DNA from: 79-D21 sp022839995
Lineage (GTDB): Bacteria; Synergistota; Synergistia; Synergistales; 79-D21
Direction of reading: 5' to 3'
Assembly (NCBI GenBank): GCA_022839995.1
Contig: JALHIN010000002.1
Span: 45,102-109,101, forward strand
DNA length: 64,000 nucleotides
The notes beneath the pieces are model-generated. The model ran no database searches, had not been told where the DNA came from, and saw only the letters and a program-made list of their open reading frames with translations. A program made the translations under genes and the position numbers. How positions within the stretch are numbered: the first letter of the stretch is position 1; every line of letters starts with the position of its first letter. This document shows, piece by piece, positions 25,617-34,078 of the stretch.

Positions 25617-27089
25617 GTGTTGGAGAACCGCTTTGTTCCATATGAAGGATTTACGTTTGATGACCTTCTTCTTGTCCCGGACTACAGCGAAGTCGTTCCC
25701 GCGATGGTCGATGTCCGGAGCTGGATCACTCCCCAGATCCCGCTGAATATTCCCCTCTGCAGTGCTGCCATGGATACCGTTACCGAGGGAAGGCTGGCGA
25801 TCGCCGTTGCACGAGAAGGTGGAATCGGGATCATCCACCGGAACATGACTCCCGAAGCACAGGTCCGTGAAATCGACAAGGTCAAGCGGTCGGAATCGGG
25901 AGTCATCGTGGATCCTTTCTTCCTTCCCCCAACGGCGGCAGTACAGGAAGCGGTTTCCCTCATGGAGCACTACCATATCTCGGGGGTTCCGATCGTCAAC
26001 GAAAAGATGCAGCTGGTGGGGATCATCACAAACCGGGATCTCCGGTTCGTCACGGATTACACCCAGCCGGTTCAAAACGTCATGACGAAGGAAAACCTGA
26101 TCACCGCCCCGGTAGGGACAACCCTCGAGGACGCCAAGGCCATCCTCATGCGGCACAAGGTTGAAAAACTCCCGATCGTGGATGGAAACGGAATCCTGAA
26201 AGGGTTGATCACCATCAAGGACATCCAGAAGGTCAAGGATTTCCCCAACGCCTGCAAGGATGTCCACGGACGCCTCCGTGTCGGTGCCGCGGTGGGAGTG
26301 GGCAGGGACGTCCCCGAGAGGGTTGAAACCCTCGTCAAGGGGGGAGCGGACCTCATCGTTGTCGATACGGCTCACGGTCATTCCCGGTCCGTGATTGAAA
26401 CCGTCCGGCAAATCCGGAAAAACTACCCCGATCTGCCGGTTGTAGCGGGAAACATCGCCACCGCGAGGGCCGCCGAGGCCCTCATCGAGGCGGGAGCGGA
26501 TGCTGTCAAGGTCGGCGTCGGCCCCGGATCGATCTGCACGACCCGGGTGATCGCCGGAATCGGGGTTCCACAGGTCGCCGCAATCATGGAAGTGGCACCA
26601 GTAGCCCACCGCTTTGGGAAAAAGGTGATCGCCGACGGCGGGATCCGGTATTCGGGAGACGTCGTCAAGGCCCTCGCGGCCGGCGCGGATTGCGTCATGA
26701 TCGGTTCCCTCTTTGCAGGCACCGAGGAGAGCCCCGGGGAAGAAGTCATTTACCGCGGCCGGTCCTATAAAAGCTACAGGGGAATGGGCTCCCTGGGAGC
26801 GATGAAGGAAGGCTGCAGCAAGGACCGGTATTTCCAGGAGGGGGTTACGGAGGAAAAGCTCGTCCCGGAAGGCATCGAAGGGCTCGTTCCCTACAAGGGA
26901 ACCGCTGGCGCGGTGATCTTCCAGCTGGTCGGAGGATTACGATCCGGGATGGGATATGTCGGAGCCGCCACTATCGAGGAACTGCACAGCAAGGCACGCT
27001 TCGTGAAAGTGACGGCCGCCTCGGTCAAGGAAAGCCACCCGCACGATGTCGTCATCACGAAGGAGGCTCCAAACTACTGGGCCGAATAG
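25617..27089 (+). CDS. guaB: Inosine-5'-monophosphate dehydrogenase
   Basis: A 490-residue IMP dehydrogenase, which oxidises IMP to XMP with NAD as the first committed step to GTP. FTFDDLLLVPDYSEV opens the barrel; two CBS motifs are inserted at about 95-205 (YHISGVPIVNEK, HKVEKLPIVDGNG); the catalytic Cys is in GPGSICTTRVIAG; the flap has YRGMGSLGAM. GTG start with GGGAGG ten bases upstream. Confidence 0.98.
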   Translation: MLENRFVPYEGFTFDDLLLVPDYSEVVPAMVDVRSWITPQIPLNIPLCSAAMDTVTEGRLAIAVAREGGIGIIHRNMTPEAQVREIDKVKRSESGVIVDPFFLPPTAAVQEAVSLMEHYHISGVPIVNEKMQLVGIITNRDLRFVTDYTQPVQNVMTKENLITAPVGTTLEDAKAILMRHKVEKLPIVDGNGILKGLITIKDIQKVKDFPNACKDVHGRLRVGAAVGVGRDVPERVETLVKGGADLIVVDTAHGHSRSVIETVRQIRKNYPDLPVVAGNIATARAAEALIEAGADAVKVGVGPGSICTTRVIAGIGVPQVAAIMEVAPVAHRFGKKVIADGGIRYSGDVVKALAAGADCVMIGSLFAGTEESPGEEVIYRGRSYKSYRGMGSLGAMKEGCSKDRYFQEGVTEEKLVPEGIEGLVPYKGTAGAVIFQLVGGLRSGMGYVGAATIEELHSKARFVKVTAASVKESHPHDVVITKEAPNYWAE

Positions 27090-27126
27090 GGACTCGCGGG
27101 CCCACAGAACGGGGAAGCCCGGTCCC

Positions 27127-27155
27127 TTGAACCCCGAAGAGAAGGGTGTTATACT
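27127..27155 (+). promoter_or_regulatory. rimP-nusA-infB operon promoter
   Basis: TTGAAC (27127-27132), 17 bases, then TATACT (27150-27155) is a near-consensus sigma-70 type promoter. The start would be near 27162, giving an 80-base leader that contains a terminator hairpin before rimP. Confidence 0.75.
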
Positions 27156-27188
27156 TCTTTTCGCGAATCATTCCGTTGCAGGATGCGT

Positions 27189-27221
27189 CGAAGAGTGGGC
27201 TCCGCCCACTCTTCGTTTTTT
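27189..27221 (+). terminator. Terminator hairpin in the rimP leader (probable attenuator)
   Basis: An 11-12-bp perfect stem (CGAAGAGTGGGC against GCCCACTCTTCG, short loop) followed by six T residues. It lies downstream of the promoter at 27127-27155 and 18 bases before the rimP GTG, so it would act on the rimP operon transcript itself as well as on read-through from guaB. Confidence 0.85.
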
Positions 27222-27239
27222 AAGAATGGGGGGAAACGC

Positions 27240-27716
27240 GTGAACCCGAACAGGGAACGACGGCTGAAGCTGTCAAGGGCCCTGGAGGAAGCCATCGACA
27301 AGGCTGGATACGACTGCCTCGAAATCCAGCTCACGCATGAAGGCGGGAGACCGATCCTTCGCATCGTCATCGACTCACCGGGCGGAATCGGGGTGGAAGA
27401 CTGCGAAAAGGTGTCCAGGATCCTGAATGGCATGCAGGAAGAGATCGAGCCCTTTTTCCGGGGCAGGTATTACATGGAAGTGAGCTCTCCCGGAGTGGAA
27501 CGGCCCCTGAAAAGAATCGAGGAATACCGGCGCTTCCAGGGGAAGATGGCGAAGGTCCAGCTCAGGGAAAGCATGAACGGGCAAAAGAACTTCAAGGGAA
27601 GAATCCAGGGCGTGGAAGGGGAATCGATTTCATTCATCACGTGCGAGGGGAAAGCGGTTGTTTTTCCCTTCGAAGCCATCCGGAAAGCGAACCTTGTCTA
27701 CGAAGAAAATGAATAA
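27240..27716 (+). CDS. rimP: Ribosome maturation factor RimP
   Basis: A 158-residue RimP, needed for 30S subunit assembly. It contains GYDCLEIQLTHEGGRPILRI, the typical GGIGVEDCEKVSRIL and the signature YYMEVSSPGVERPLKR, then a C-terminal SH3-like domain. The GTG at 27240 follows GGGGGG; codons upstream in this frame run through the leader hairpin and are non-coding. First gene of an operon in the B. subtilis order. Confidence 0.95.
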   Translation: MNPNRERRLKLSRALEEAIDKAGYDCLEIQLTHEGGRPILRIVIDSPGGIGVEDCEKVSRILNGMQEEIEPFFRGRYYMEVSSPGVERPLKRIEEYRRFQGKMAKVQLRESMNGQKNFKGRIQGVEGESISFITCEGKAVVFPFEAIRKANLVYEENE

Positions 27717-27752
27717 AAGACTAGAGAACGGCGTTTTTGAGGAGGCATGACC

Positions 27753-28889
27753 ATGCAGCTCGGGAAAGATTTTATCAAGGCCTTGAAGCAGATCGAACAG
27801 GAAAAGGGGCTTTCCTCCGAGATCATCCTTTCGAGCCTCGAGGCCGCACTGATCTCGTCCTACCGGAAGCACAGGGGGGGCAACCAGAACGTCGAGGTCC
27901 ACATCGAACCCGAAAACGGAGCGATGGTGCTCTACGAGGTCAAGCAGATCTGTGAAGAGGTTACGGACCCGGATACCCAGATGACGCTGGCCGAGGGAGA
28001 GAAGATGGGGCTCCCTGACCTTGCGGTGGGAGACCTCGTCCGAATCGAGGTTTTCCCGGAAGATTTCGGGAGAATTGCCGCCCAGACCGCGAGACAGGTC
28101 ATCCTTCAACGGATCAAGGACGCCGAAAGGCAGGTCATCTTCGAGGAGTTTTCGGATCGGATCGGGAACCTCGTCAACGGCGTCATCTTCAAATCTGAAG
28201 GGGACCAGGTCCTGGTTCGTCTGAACGAGCGAACCGAGGCGATCCTGCCCCGTGAGGAACGGATTCTGGCCGAAAGCTACAACTCCGGGGATCGTATGAA
28301 ATTCCTCCTCCTGGACGTTCGCCGGACCAGCAAGGGACCCCGGATCGTCGTTTCCCGCACGCACCCGGGATTGCTGCGCAGGCTGCTGGAGCTTGAGGTT
28401 CCCGAAATCCAGGAGGGAACCGTGGAGATCCGCGGGATCGTCCGCGAGGCGGGAGCAAGGGCAAAAGTAGCCGTTTCGACCCTCGACCCGAACGTAGACC
28501 CGGTGGGAGCCTGCGTCGGCAACAAGGGGGCCCGGATCAAGTCGATCAGCTCCGAGCTTCATGACGAACGCATCGACATCATCATCTGGAGCAATGACCC
28601 GCTCCAGTTCGTCAGGAATTCGCTTTCGCCCGCAAAGATCGTCAAGGTGGAACCGGTCCTCGAATCGGAAAAATCGGTCAAGGTGTACGTACGCCCGGAT
28701 CAACTCTCCCTTGCGATCGGAAAGGCAGGGCAGAATGTCCGCCTTGCCGCGCGGCTCACCGGTTGGAAGATCGACATCAAAGTCCTGGAACCGGAAAGGA
28801 TGCCGACCCTTCAGGATCTTTTTGAAGATATAATCAAGGGAGAACCGAAAGAATTATGGCCCGAAGAGAAAACGGAGCGAGACCAATAA
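27753..28889 (+). CDS. nusA: Transcription termination/antitermination protein NusA
   Basis: A 378-residue NusA, which binds RNA polymerase and nascent RNA and adjusts pausing and termination. The N-terminal polymerase-binding domain is at 1-125, S1 at about 135-200 (NLVNGVIFKSEGDQVLV), then two KH domains (VGACVGNKGARIKSI; LAIGKAGQNVRLAARL). It has no C-terminal acidic repeats, as in Gram-positive types. ATG 27753 is used because GAGGAGG lies seven to eight bases before it; an ATG six bases earlier is too close. Confidence 0.96.
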   Translation: MQLGKDFIKALKQIEQEKGLSSEIILSSLEAALISSYRKHRGGNQNVEVHIEPENGAMVLYEVKQICEEVTDPDTQMTLAEGEKMGLPDLAVGDLVRIEVFPEDFGRIAAQTARQVILQRIKDAERQVIFEEFSDRIGNLVNGVIFKSEGDQVLVRLNERTEAILPREERILAESYNSGDRMKFLLLDVRRTSKGPRIVVSRTHPGLLRRLLELEVPEIQEGTVEIRGIVREAGARAKVAVSTLDPNVDPVGACVGNKGARIKSISSELHDERIDIIIWSNDPLQFVRNSLSPAKIVKVEPVLESEKSVKVYVRPDQLSLAIGKAGQNVRLAARLTGWKIDIKVLEPERMPTLQDLFEDIIKGEPKELWPEEKTERDQ

Positions 28890-29161
28890 GGAGGACGCGC
28901 CCCCGGACCTGTGTCGGATGCGGTACCGAATCCCCGAAGAAGGGGTTGATTCGGGTTGTGCGAAAACCGGACGGTGGGGTTTCCATCGACCCGACTGGCA
29001 AAGCCCCGGGAAGGGGAGCCTACCTTTGTGCAAGCGCGGATTGCCTTAGGGAAGCCAAGAAGCGAAAAGCCCTTTCCCGCTGTCTCAAGGTCGTGATCCC
29101 CGAGTCCCTTTACGACGAACTGGAATCCTACATCGCCAACCTGCCCGAAAGGAAGGATTAG
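28856..29161 (+). CDS. rnpM: RnpM/YlxR family RNA-binding protein
   Basis: A 101-residue YlxR-fold protein with RTCVGCGTESPKKGLIRVVR, DPTGKAPGRGAYLCAS and LSRCLKV, the family core. In B. subtilis the homologue binds and modulates RNase P (hence RnpM). It overlaps nusA by 34 bases in another frame and sits in its conserved place between nusA and the L7Ae-like gene. Confidence 0.93.
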   Translation: MARRENGARPIRRTRPRTCVGCGTESPKKGLIRVVRKPDGGVSIDPTGKAPGRGAYLCASADCLREAKKRKALSRCLKVVIPESLYDELESYIANLPERKD

Positions 29162-29164
29162 GAC

Positions 29165-29509
29165 TTGACGGAAAACGAGAAACGGGCTTTCCTCCAGAAG
29201 CTCGGCCTTTGCAGGAGGGCGGGAGAGGCCATTATCGGGCAGGATCGGATTCGCTCTACAGTTTCCGAAGGAAAGGGACCGCTTTTGCTGTTTTTTACGA
29301 AAGATGCTTCCCCCACGGTGAGGAGACGGCTTGCGCCCTCAGGCCCGAGAAGTTCGGACCGGGCCGTGCTGCTGGAATCGATTTCGCGCTGGGAACTCGG
29401 GGCCGCCCTGGGGCTTTCCGAAGCCCAGGTCGTGGCGCTTCCGGAAACCAGCCGCTTTGCCGAAATGCTCCTGGAGGACTTGAGACAGGAAGGTGATCGG
29501 ATTGAGTAA
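29165..29509 (+). CDS. L7Ae-like ribosomal/K-turn protein (YlxQ)
   Basis: A 114-residue protein starting at TTG 29165. KLGLCRRAGEAIIGQDRI and LLLFFTKDASPTV match the L7Ae/L30e-type RNA-binding fold of YlxQ, which is encoded between rnpM and infB in many bacteria and binds K-turn RNA in related proteins. It overlaps the start of infB. Confidence 0.88.
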   Translation: MTENEKRAFLQKLGLCRRAGEAIIGQDRIRSTVSEGKGPLLLFFTKDASPTVRRRLAPSGPRSSDRAVLLESISRWELGAALGLSEAQVVALPETSRFAEMLLEDLRQEGDRIE

Positions 29510-31487
29510 AATCAGGGTTTATGAACTCGCCAAGATGCTTGATGTACCGAACAAGGAGCTGATGGAAATCCTGCAGGCGCTGGATGTCGACGTAAAGACA
29601 CACATGAGTTCCATCGACTCGGATGTCGCCCAGATCCTGGAGGAAACCGTCAGGGAGCGCCGAAAGAAAGAAGCAAAAGAAGAGAAACCCGCGGCTCCCG
29701 CCCCGGAGCCATTTCAGCCCGAAACCGTTGAAATCCCGGCAGGAATCACAATTCGAGAAGTTGCAGAGCGCCTCGGGCTGGGAACGGCCGAAGTGGTCAA
29801 GCACCTCGTCACGGCCGGCCTGATGCTCCCCGCAACGGCGAGGATCGACGAGGCCAGCCTCTCGAAGATCGAGGAACTGGCGGGGGTACATCTGAAACTC
29901 GTCCAGGAGGTAGTTCAGGAAGAACCGGTTCCCCCTACGGTGAAGAAAAAGAAAGCTCCTTCGCAGGGGCGCCTCGTCGACCGGCCGCCGATCGTCACGG
30001 TCATGGGACATGTCGATCACGGGAAGACCACACTTCTCGACTACATCCGGAAAACCGCGGTTGCGGCCAGGGAAGCGGGAGGCATCACCCAGCACATAGG
30101 CGCGTCGGTGGTCGAACACGAAGGGAAGAAGATCGTTTTCCTGGACACGCCTGGACACGAAGCTTTTACCTCCATGCGAGCCCGGGGAGCCCAGGTCACG
30201 GATATTGCCGTCCTGGTGTGCGCCGCCGATGACGGGGTGATGCCCCAAACAGTGGAAGCACTGAATCACGCCAAGGCCGCCGGAGTGCCGATCATCGTGG
30301 CGGTCAACAAGATCGACAAGCCGGATGCCCGGCCAGACCGGGTTCGGCAGCAGCTCGCCGACCACGGGCTGATCCCGGAAGAGTGGGGAGGCGACACCGT
30401 TTTCGTCGATGTTTCGGCGAAAACGGGGCTAGGGATGGATCAGCTGCTCGAGATGATCCTCCTCGTTGCGGAAATGGCCGAATTGAAAGCCAACCCAGAC
30501 CAGGACGGCGAAGGGGTCATCGTCGAGGCCAAGCTGGACAAGGGCAAAGGACCCGTCGCCACGCTGATCGTCCAGAACGGGACGCTGCACCGGGGGGATG
30601 TCATTCTTTGCGAGAGCACCTGCGGTCGTGTCCGAGGATTACTGGACGACCAGGGACGGTGGGTCGTCGAAGCGGGTCCCAGCACCCCAGTGGAGGTGTT
30701 GGGGCTGGAAAGCCTTCCGAGCCCGGGGGAGCGTTTCCGGAAAGCTCTCAATGAACGGGAGGCCAGGGATTGCATTGCAGCCCGGAACCAGGCCATCCGG
30801 GATGCCGAAAAGGGGACTGCCCGGAGGCTGACGCTGGAAGAGTTCTACCAGCAGCTTCGGGAAGGCGAAACCCACGTGTTCAGCTTGGTCCTCAAGTGCG
30901 ATGTTCAGGGGTCCCTGGAGGCGCTCCGCGCATCGCTGCTCAAGCTTGGGACCGACGAGGTGGGCATCAACATCGTACACGAAGGCGTAGGCCGGATCTC
31001 CGAGTCGGACGTCATGCTGGCCGCCGCGTCAAAAGCGGTGATCATCGGCTTTAACGTCAGGCCCGATTCCAACGCGAAAAAAATCGCCGAGGCGGAAGGG
31101 ATCGAAATTCGCCTTTACAACATTATCTACGACGTGATCGATGATATCCGATCGGCGATGGAAGGGATGCTCGCACCGGAATTGAGGGAGAAAATTCTCG
31201 GGCAGGCCGAAATCCGGGCTTCCTTCAAGGTTCCGAAGGTCGGCAAGATCGCAGGATGCTACGTCCAGGAAGGAACGATCCGCAGAAACGGGAAAATCCG
31301 CCTGATTCGGGACGGAGTCGTTTACTGGGACGGCACCCTGTCAAGCCTAAAGCGGTTCAAGGATGACGTTCGAGAAGTGACAAGCGGCTTCGAATGCGGG
31401 ATGAGCTTCACGAACTTCCACGATTTCAAGGAAGGCGATCACGTAGAATGTTACGAAATCGTGGAGGAGAAACGCCACTTCAACTAG
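29502..31487 (+). CDS. infB: Translation initiation factor IF-2
   Basis: A 661-residue IF-2. The short N-terminal domain (MSKIRVYELAKMLDVPNKEL) is joined by a charged linker to an IF2-N repeat (EIPAGITIREVAERLGLG). The G domain from about 165 has GHVDHGKTTLLD, DTPGHEAF and NKIDKPDARP; domains II-IV follow with the fMet-tRNA-binding C-terminal part. It is on the short side for IF-2. TTG 29502 is taken as start (GGTGATC ahead of it and a family-typical N-terminus); a GTG three codons earlier is in frame. Confidence 0.97.
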   Translation: MSKIRVYELAKMLDVPNKELMEILQALDVDVKTHMSSIDSDVAQILEETVRERRKKEAKEEKPAAPAPEPFQPETVEIPAGITIREVAERLGLGTAEVVKHLVTAGLMLPATARIDEASLSKIEELAGVHLKLVQEVVQEEPVPPTVKKKKAPSQGRLVDRPPIVTVMGHVDHGKTTLLDYIRKTAVAAREAGGITQHIGASVVEHEGKKIVFLDTPGHEAFTSMRARGAQVTDIAVLVCAADDGVMPQTVEALNHAKAAGVPIIVAVNKIDKPDARPDRVRQQLADHGLIPEEWGGDTVFVDVSAKTGLGMDQLLEMILLVAEMAELKANPDQDGEGVIVEAKLDKGKGPVATLIVQNGTLHRGDVILCESTCGRVRGLLDDQGRWVVEAGPSTPVEVLGLESLPSPGERFRKALNEREARDCIAARNQAIRDAEKGTARRLTLEEFYQQLREGETHVFSLVLKCDVQGSLEALRASLLKLGTDEVGINIVHEGVGRISESDVMLAAASKAVIIGFNVRPDSNAKKIAEAEGIEIRLYNIIYDVIDDIRSAMEGMLAPELREKILGQAEIRASFKVPKVGKIAGCYVQEGTIRRNGKIRLIRDGVVYWDGTLSSLKRFKDDVREVTSGFECGMSFTNFHDFKEGDHVECYEIVEEKRHFN

Positions 31488-31819
31488 GCGGAGTTTCCTG
31501 CTATTTTGGGATCCTGCTCGTGGAGTTCCAGATCCCCTGGAGCCGGAGCCTCAAGGACCGCAGGCAGGTCGTCCGTTCGCTCCTCGAAAAACTCAGGAGA
31601 GGGGCCAATGTTTCTGCCTCTGACCTAGGTCCCGATGGTGCGTGGGCGAAAGTTTTCCTGGCCGTCGCCACATCGGCCAACGACATCGGGCAGGTCAGAT
31701 CGGTTCTGGACCAGGCAGAGGACTTCCTTCACAGGGAAGCCGAAAACCTGGATTTCGAAATGCTCGCCTCGCGAAGAAAGGTCGGTTCCTATGACGAGTT
31801 TTCGAATCGAGAGAATTAA
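31448..31819 (+). CDS. DUF503 (YlxP-like) protein
   Basis: A DUF503 protein placed between infB and rbfA exactly as ylxP is in B. subtilis. The conserved part begins at FGILLVEFQIPWSRSLKDRRQVVRSL and includes FLAVATSANDIGQVRSVLDQ. The start is uncertain: ATG 31448 lies inside infB and adds about 18 residues before the usual family N-terminus, where no standard start codon exists. Homologues influence initiation or ribosome assembly only by association; function is not established. Confidence 0.8.
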   Translation: MLRNRGGETPLQLGGVSCYFGILLVEFQIPWSRSLKDRRQVVRSLLEKLRRGANVSASDLGPDGAWAKVFLAVATSANDIGQVRSVLDQAEDFLHREAENLDFEMLASRRKVGSYDEFSNREN

Positions 31820-32195
31820 TAAGGAATTGCTGAGAGAGATCTCCCAATTGCTACAAGGGCGCATCAAGAACGAATGGGCCAAGAAGGCCATCCTGACCGG
31901 CGTTGAGTGTTCCCGTGACCTCAGCACGGCAAAAGTGTACTTCACGACACTCGAAACAGCGGACCAGGAACCGGTAAGGACCGGCCTGGAATCGGTCGAG
32001 GGCCTGATCCGCAGCATCCTCGGAAAAGAGATGAGGCTTCGAACCATCCCCGAGTTTCGGTTTATCGTCGACCTCAGCGAGGAGAAGGCAAGGGCGATGG
32101 ATGCGGTTCTCGACCGCTTGAAGGGCGAAGCCGTGCAAGGCCGGAAACGTGAGACGGTAGAGGAGCCTGGAAAAGACAATGGAGAGGACGTGTAA
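31791..32195 (+). CDS. rbfA: Ribosome-binding factor A
   Basis: A 134-residue RbfA, a KH-fold factor that binds the 16S 5' helix of immature 30S subunits. MTSFRIERINKELLREISQLLQ, CSRDLSTAKVYFT and the family end LRTIPEFRFIVDLSEEKARAMD are clear. It overlaps DUF503 upstream and nrnA downstream by 17 bases. Confidence 0.94.
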   Translation: MTSFRIERINKELLREISQLLQGRIKNEWAKKAILTGVECSRDLSTAKVYFTTLETADQEPVRTGLESVEGLIRSILGKEMRLRTIPEFRFIVDLSEEKARAMDAVLDRLKGEAVQGRKRETVEEPGKDNGEDV

Positions 32196-33168
32196 GGCCG
32201 CGTCCCCGGGGCCTTCTCCCCTCGCGGAGGCGGTTTCCGCGCTGCGCTGTTCTCCGGAGTGGTTCATCCTTTGCCACGAGCAGCCTGACGGAGACACCCT
32301 CGGATGTGGCAGTGCGTTGTTCATGTTCGGTCAAAAGCTGGGGAAGGCCGTTCGATGGGCGGGACCGGATCCCATCCCGGCTTCGTATGCGTTCCTTCCG
32401 GGGGCCGACAGGTATGAAACCCTACGGGAATTTTCCGCCTCGGGAAATGTCCTGTTGGTTTTCGTCGACACGTCGAACCCGGAAAGAACGCTCCGGGTAA
32501 AGGAAATGCCGGAACGTTTTTCGTTGAATATCGATCACCATGGCGACAACACACGTTTCGCCTCGATTAATCTCGTCGATCCCGCGGCGGGAGCAACCGC
32601 GGAACTGGTCTGGGAAATGCTCGCAGGGCTTGAGAAACCGCTGGACCGGAGTGTCGCGATCGGCCTTTACGCGGGCCTTGTCACCGATACGGGAAGGTTC
32701 GGTTATTCCTGTACGACACCCCGTTCTCACCGCATCGCAGCGGAACTTCTTGAAGCGGGTATCCTCCCTGAGGTGATGGATCGGCTGTTGTACTCCAACT
32801 GGACCCCCGAGGCTCTTCGATTGAGGGGACGAGCTTTTTCCAGGCTGGACTACGACGGCGTCCGCGGAGTTGCCCTGACCTGGCTCACCAGGGCCGATTT
32901 CGAAGAAACCGGAGCCGATCCCTCCGAAACAGAGGGACTCGCCAGTGAACTGATGCGCATTCGGAATTCCCGGTTTTCCGCCGTTTTGATCGAGAACGAC
33001 ACCAGTGTCCGGGTCAGCCTGCGTTCGAGGGGGAGGCCTTCCGCAGCGGATATCGCCCACAGGCACGGCGGGGGAGGGCACCCTAACGCCGCGGGCATGC
33101 AGTTGCCCCTTCCGCTCGAGGCGAGTCTCGAAACGCTAAAGGCAGAAATCCAGGAGAACGATGGCTGA
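32179..33168 (+). CDS. nrnA: NrnA-like DHH phosphoesterase (nanoRNase / pAp phosphatase)
   Basis: A 329-residue DHH-DHHA1 phosphoesterase that degrades very short RNAs and probably 3'-phosphoadenosine-5'-phosphate. Metal-binding motifs are DGDTLGCGSAL, FVDTSNPERT, NIDHHGDN and TDTGRFGYS; the DHHA1 substrate clamp is RHGGGGHPNAAGMQL. It lies between rbfA and truB, a common arrangement, and both ends overlap neighbours. Confidence 0.93.
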   Translation: MERTCKAASPGPSPLAEAVSALRCSPEWFILCHEQPDGDTLGCGSALFMFGQKLGKAVRWAGPDPIPASYAFLPGADRYETLREFSASGNVLLVFVDTSNPERTLRVKEMPERFSLNIDHHGDNTRFASINLVDPAAGATAELVWEMLAGLEKPLDRSVAIGLYAGLVTDTGRFGYSCTTPRSHRIAAELLEAGILPEVMDRLLYSNWTPEALRLRGRAFSRLDYDGVRGVALTWLTRADFEETGADPSETEGLASELMRIRNSRFSAVLIENDTSVRVSLRSRGRPSAADIAHRHGGGGHPNAAGMQLPLPLEASLETLKAEIQENDG

Positions 33169-34078
33169 CGGGATTCTTCTACTGGACAAGCAGCCCGGGG
33201 AAACGAGCACGGGCTGTGTGGAAAAAGTCCGCAAGCTCTTCGGAAAGAAATGGAAAGCCGGGCACGGAGGGACCCTGGACAGTCCCGCTTCCGGATTGTT
33301 GGTCATCCTCGTAGGAACCGCCACTCGCCTGTGTCCCTTTGTCCAGGCCCTCCCGAAGGTTTACGAGGTTGCGGCACAACTAGGGGGGACTTCGGACACG
33401 GACGACGCTTCTGGTCACGTCCTGGAGAATCCGCCCGCGGTTTTCCCATCGGCAGAGACCTTCGATCGTGAACTATTGGAGTTTCTCGGGCTACGGATGC
33501 AGGTTCCCCCTGCAGTCTCTGCCATTCACGTCTCGGGGAAGCGAGCACACCGGCTCGCCCGTTCGGGGGAGAACCCGAAGCTCTTGCCGAGACCCGTAAC
33601 AATCACGTCTTTTTCAGATGTGTCAGGCCCGGATTCGAGAGGAAGAGTCCGATTCAGGGTCATGTGCCACAAGGGAACGTACGTTCGAAGCCTGGTTCGG
33701 GACCTAGGCATTCGCCTTGGCTGCGGGGCCTACGTCGTTTCTCTGAGAAGGATTTCGATCGGATCTTTCCGGATTGAAGAGGCCGATCCTGTGTCCTGCC
33801 TCTTCCGTCTAGGAGAGGACGCGGCCAGGGAACGTCTTCGTGACGTTGATGCCCTACTGGACCATTTTGTCGCCTATCGGGTTCCTCAAGAACTCGAAGG
33901 CGACATCCGGAACGGTAAGCCCGTTCCTTCTTCCTGCCTCCACAGGATTCACTGGGGGCTGATTCCTGAATCCGGGCACGTGGTGCTGCGAACTAAAAAC
34001 CTCGCTTCCCTGGCCTTGTGGGAGCAACCCTCCCACTACAGGCCGGATATCGTCCTTTCCCTGGAGGATCGGGGATGA
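33161..34078 (+). CDS. truB: tRNA pseudouridine(55) synthase TruB
   Basis: A 305-residue TruB, which converts U55 of the tRNA T-loop to pseudouridine. GILLLDKQPGETSTGCVEKVR, GHGGTLDSPASGLLVILVG with the catalytic Asp, and CHKGTYVRSLVRDLG are family signatures. The end lacks an obvious PUA domain of full length. ATG with AGGAG upstream, overlapping nrnA; the stop overlaps ribF as ATGA. Confidence 0.96.
   Translation: MADGILLLDKQPGETSTGCVEKVRKLFGKKWKAGHGGTLDSPASGLLVILVGTATRLCPFVQALPKVYEVAAQLGGTSDTDDASGHVLENPPAVFPSAETFDRELLEFLGLRMQVPPAVSAIHVSGKRAHRLARSGENPKLLPRPVTITSFSDVSGPDSRGRVRFRVMCHKGTYVRSLVRDLGIRLGCGAYVVSLRRISIGSFRIEEADPVSCLFRLGEDAARERLRDVDALLDHFVAYRVPQELEGDIRNGKPVPSSCLHRIHWGLIPESGHVVLRTKNLASLALWEQPSHYRPDIVLSLEDRG

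Noticed and set aside
24272..26609. Two long minus-strand open frames opposite ispDF and guaB
   Set aside because: They are complementary to the codon structure of ispD/ispF and guaB, contain no recognisable domain, and lack starts with ribosome sites.
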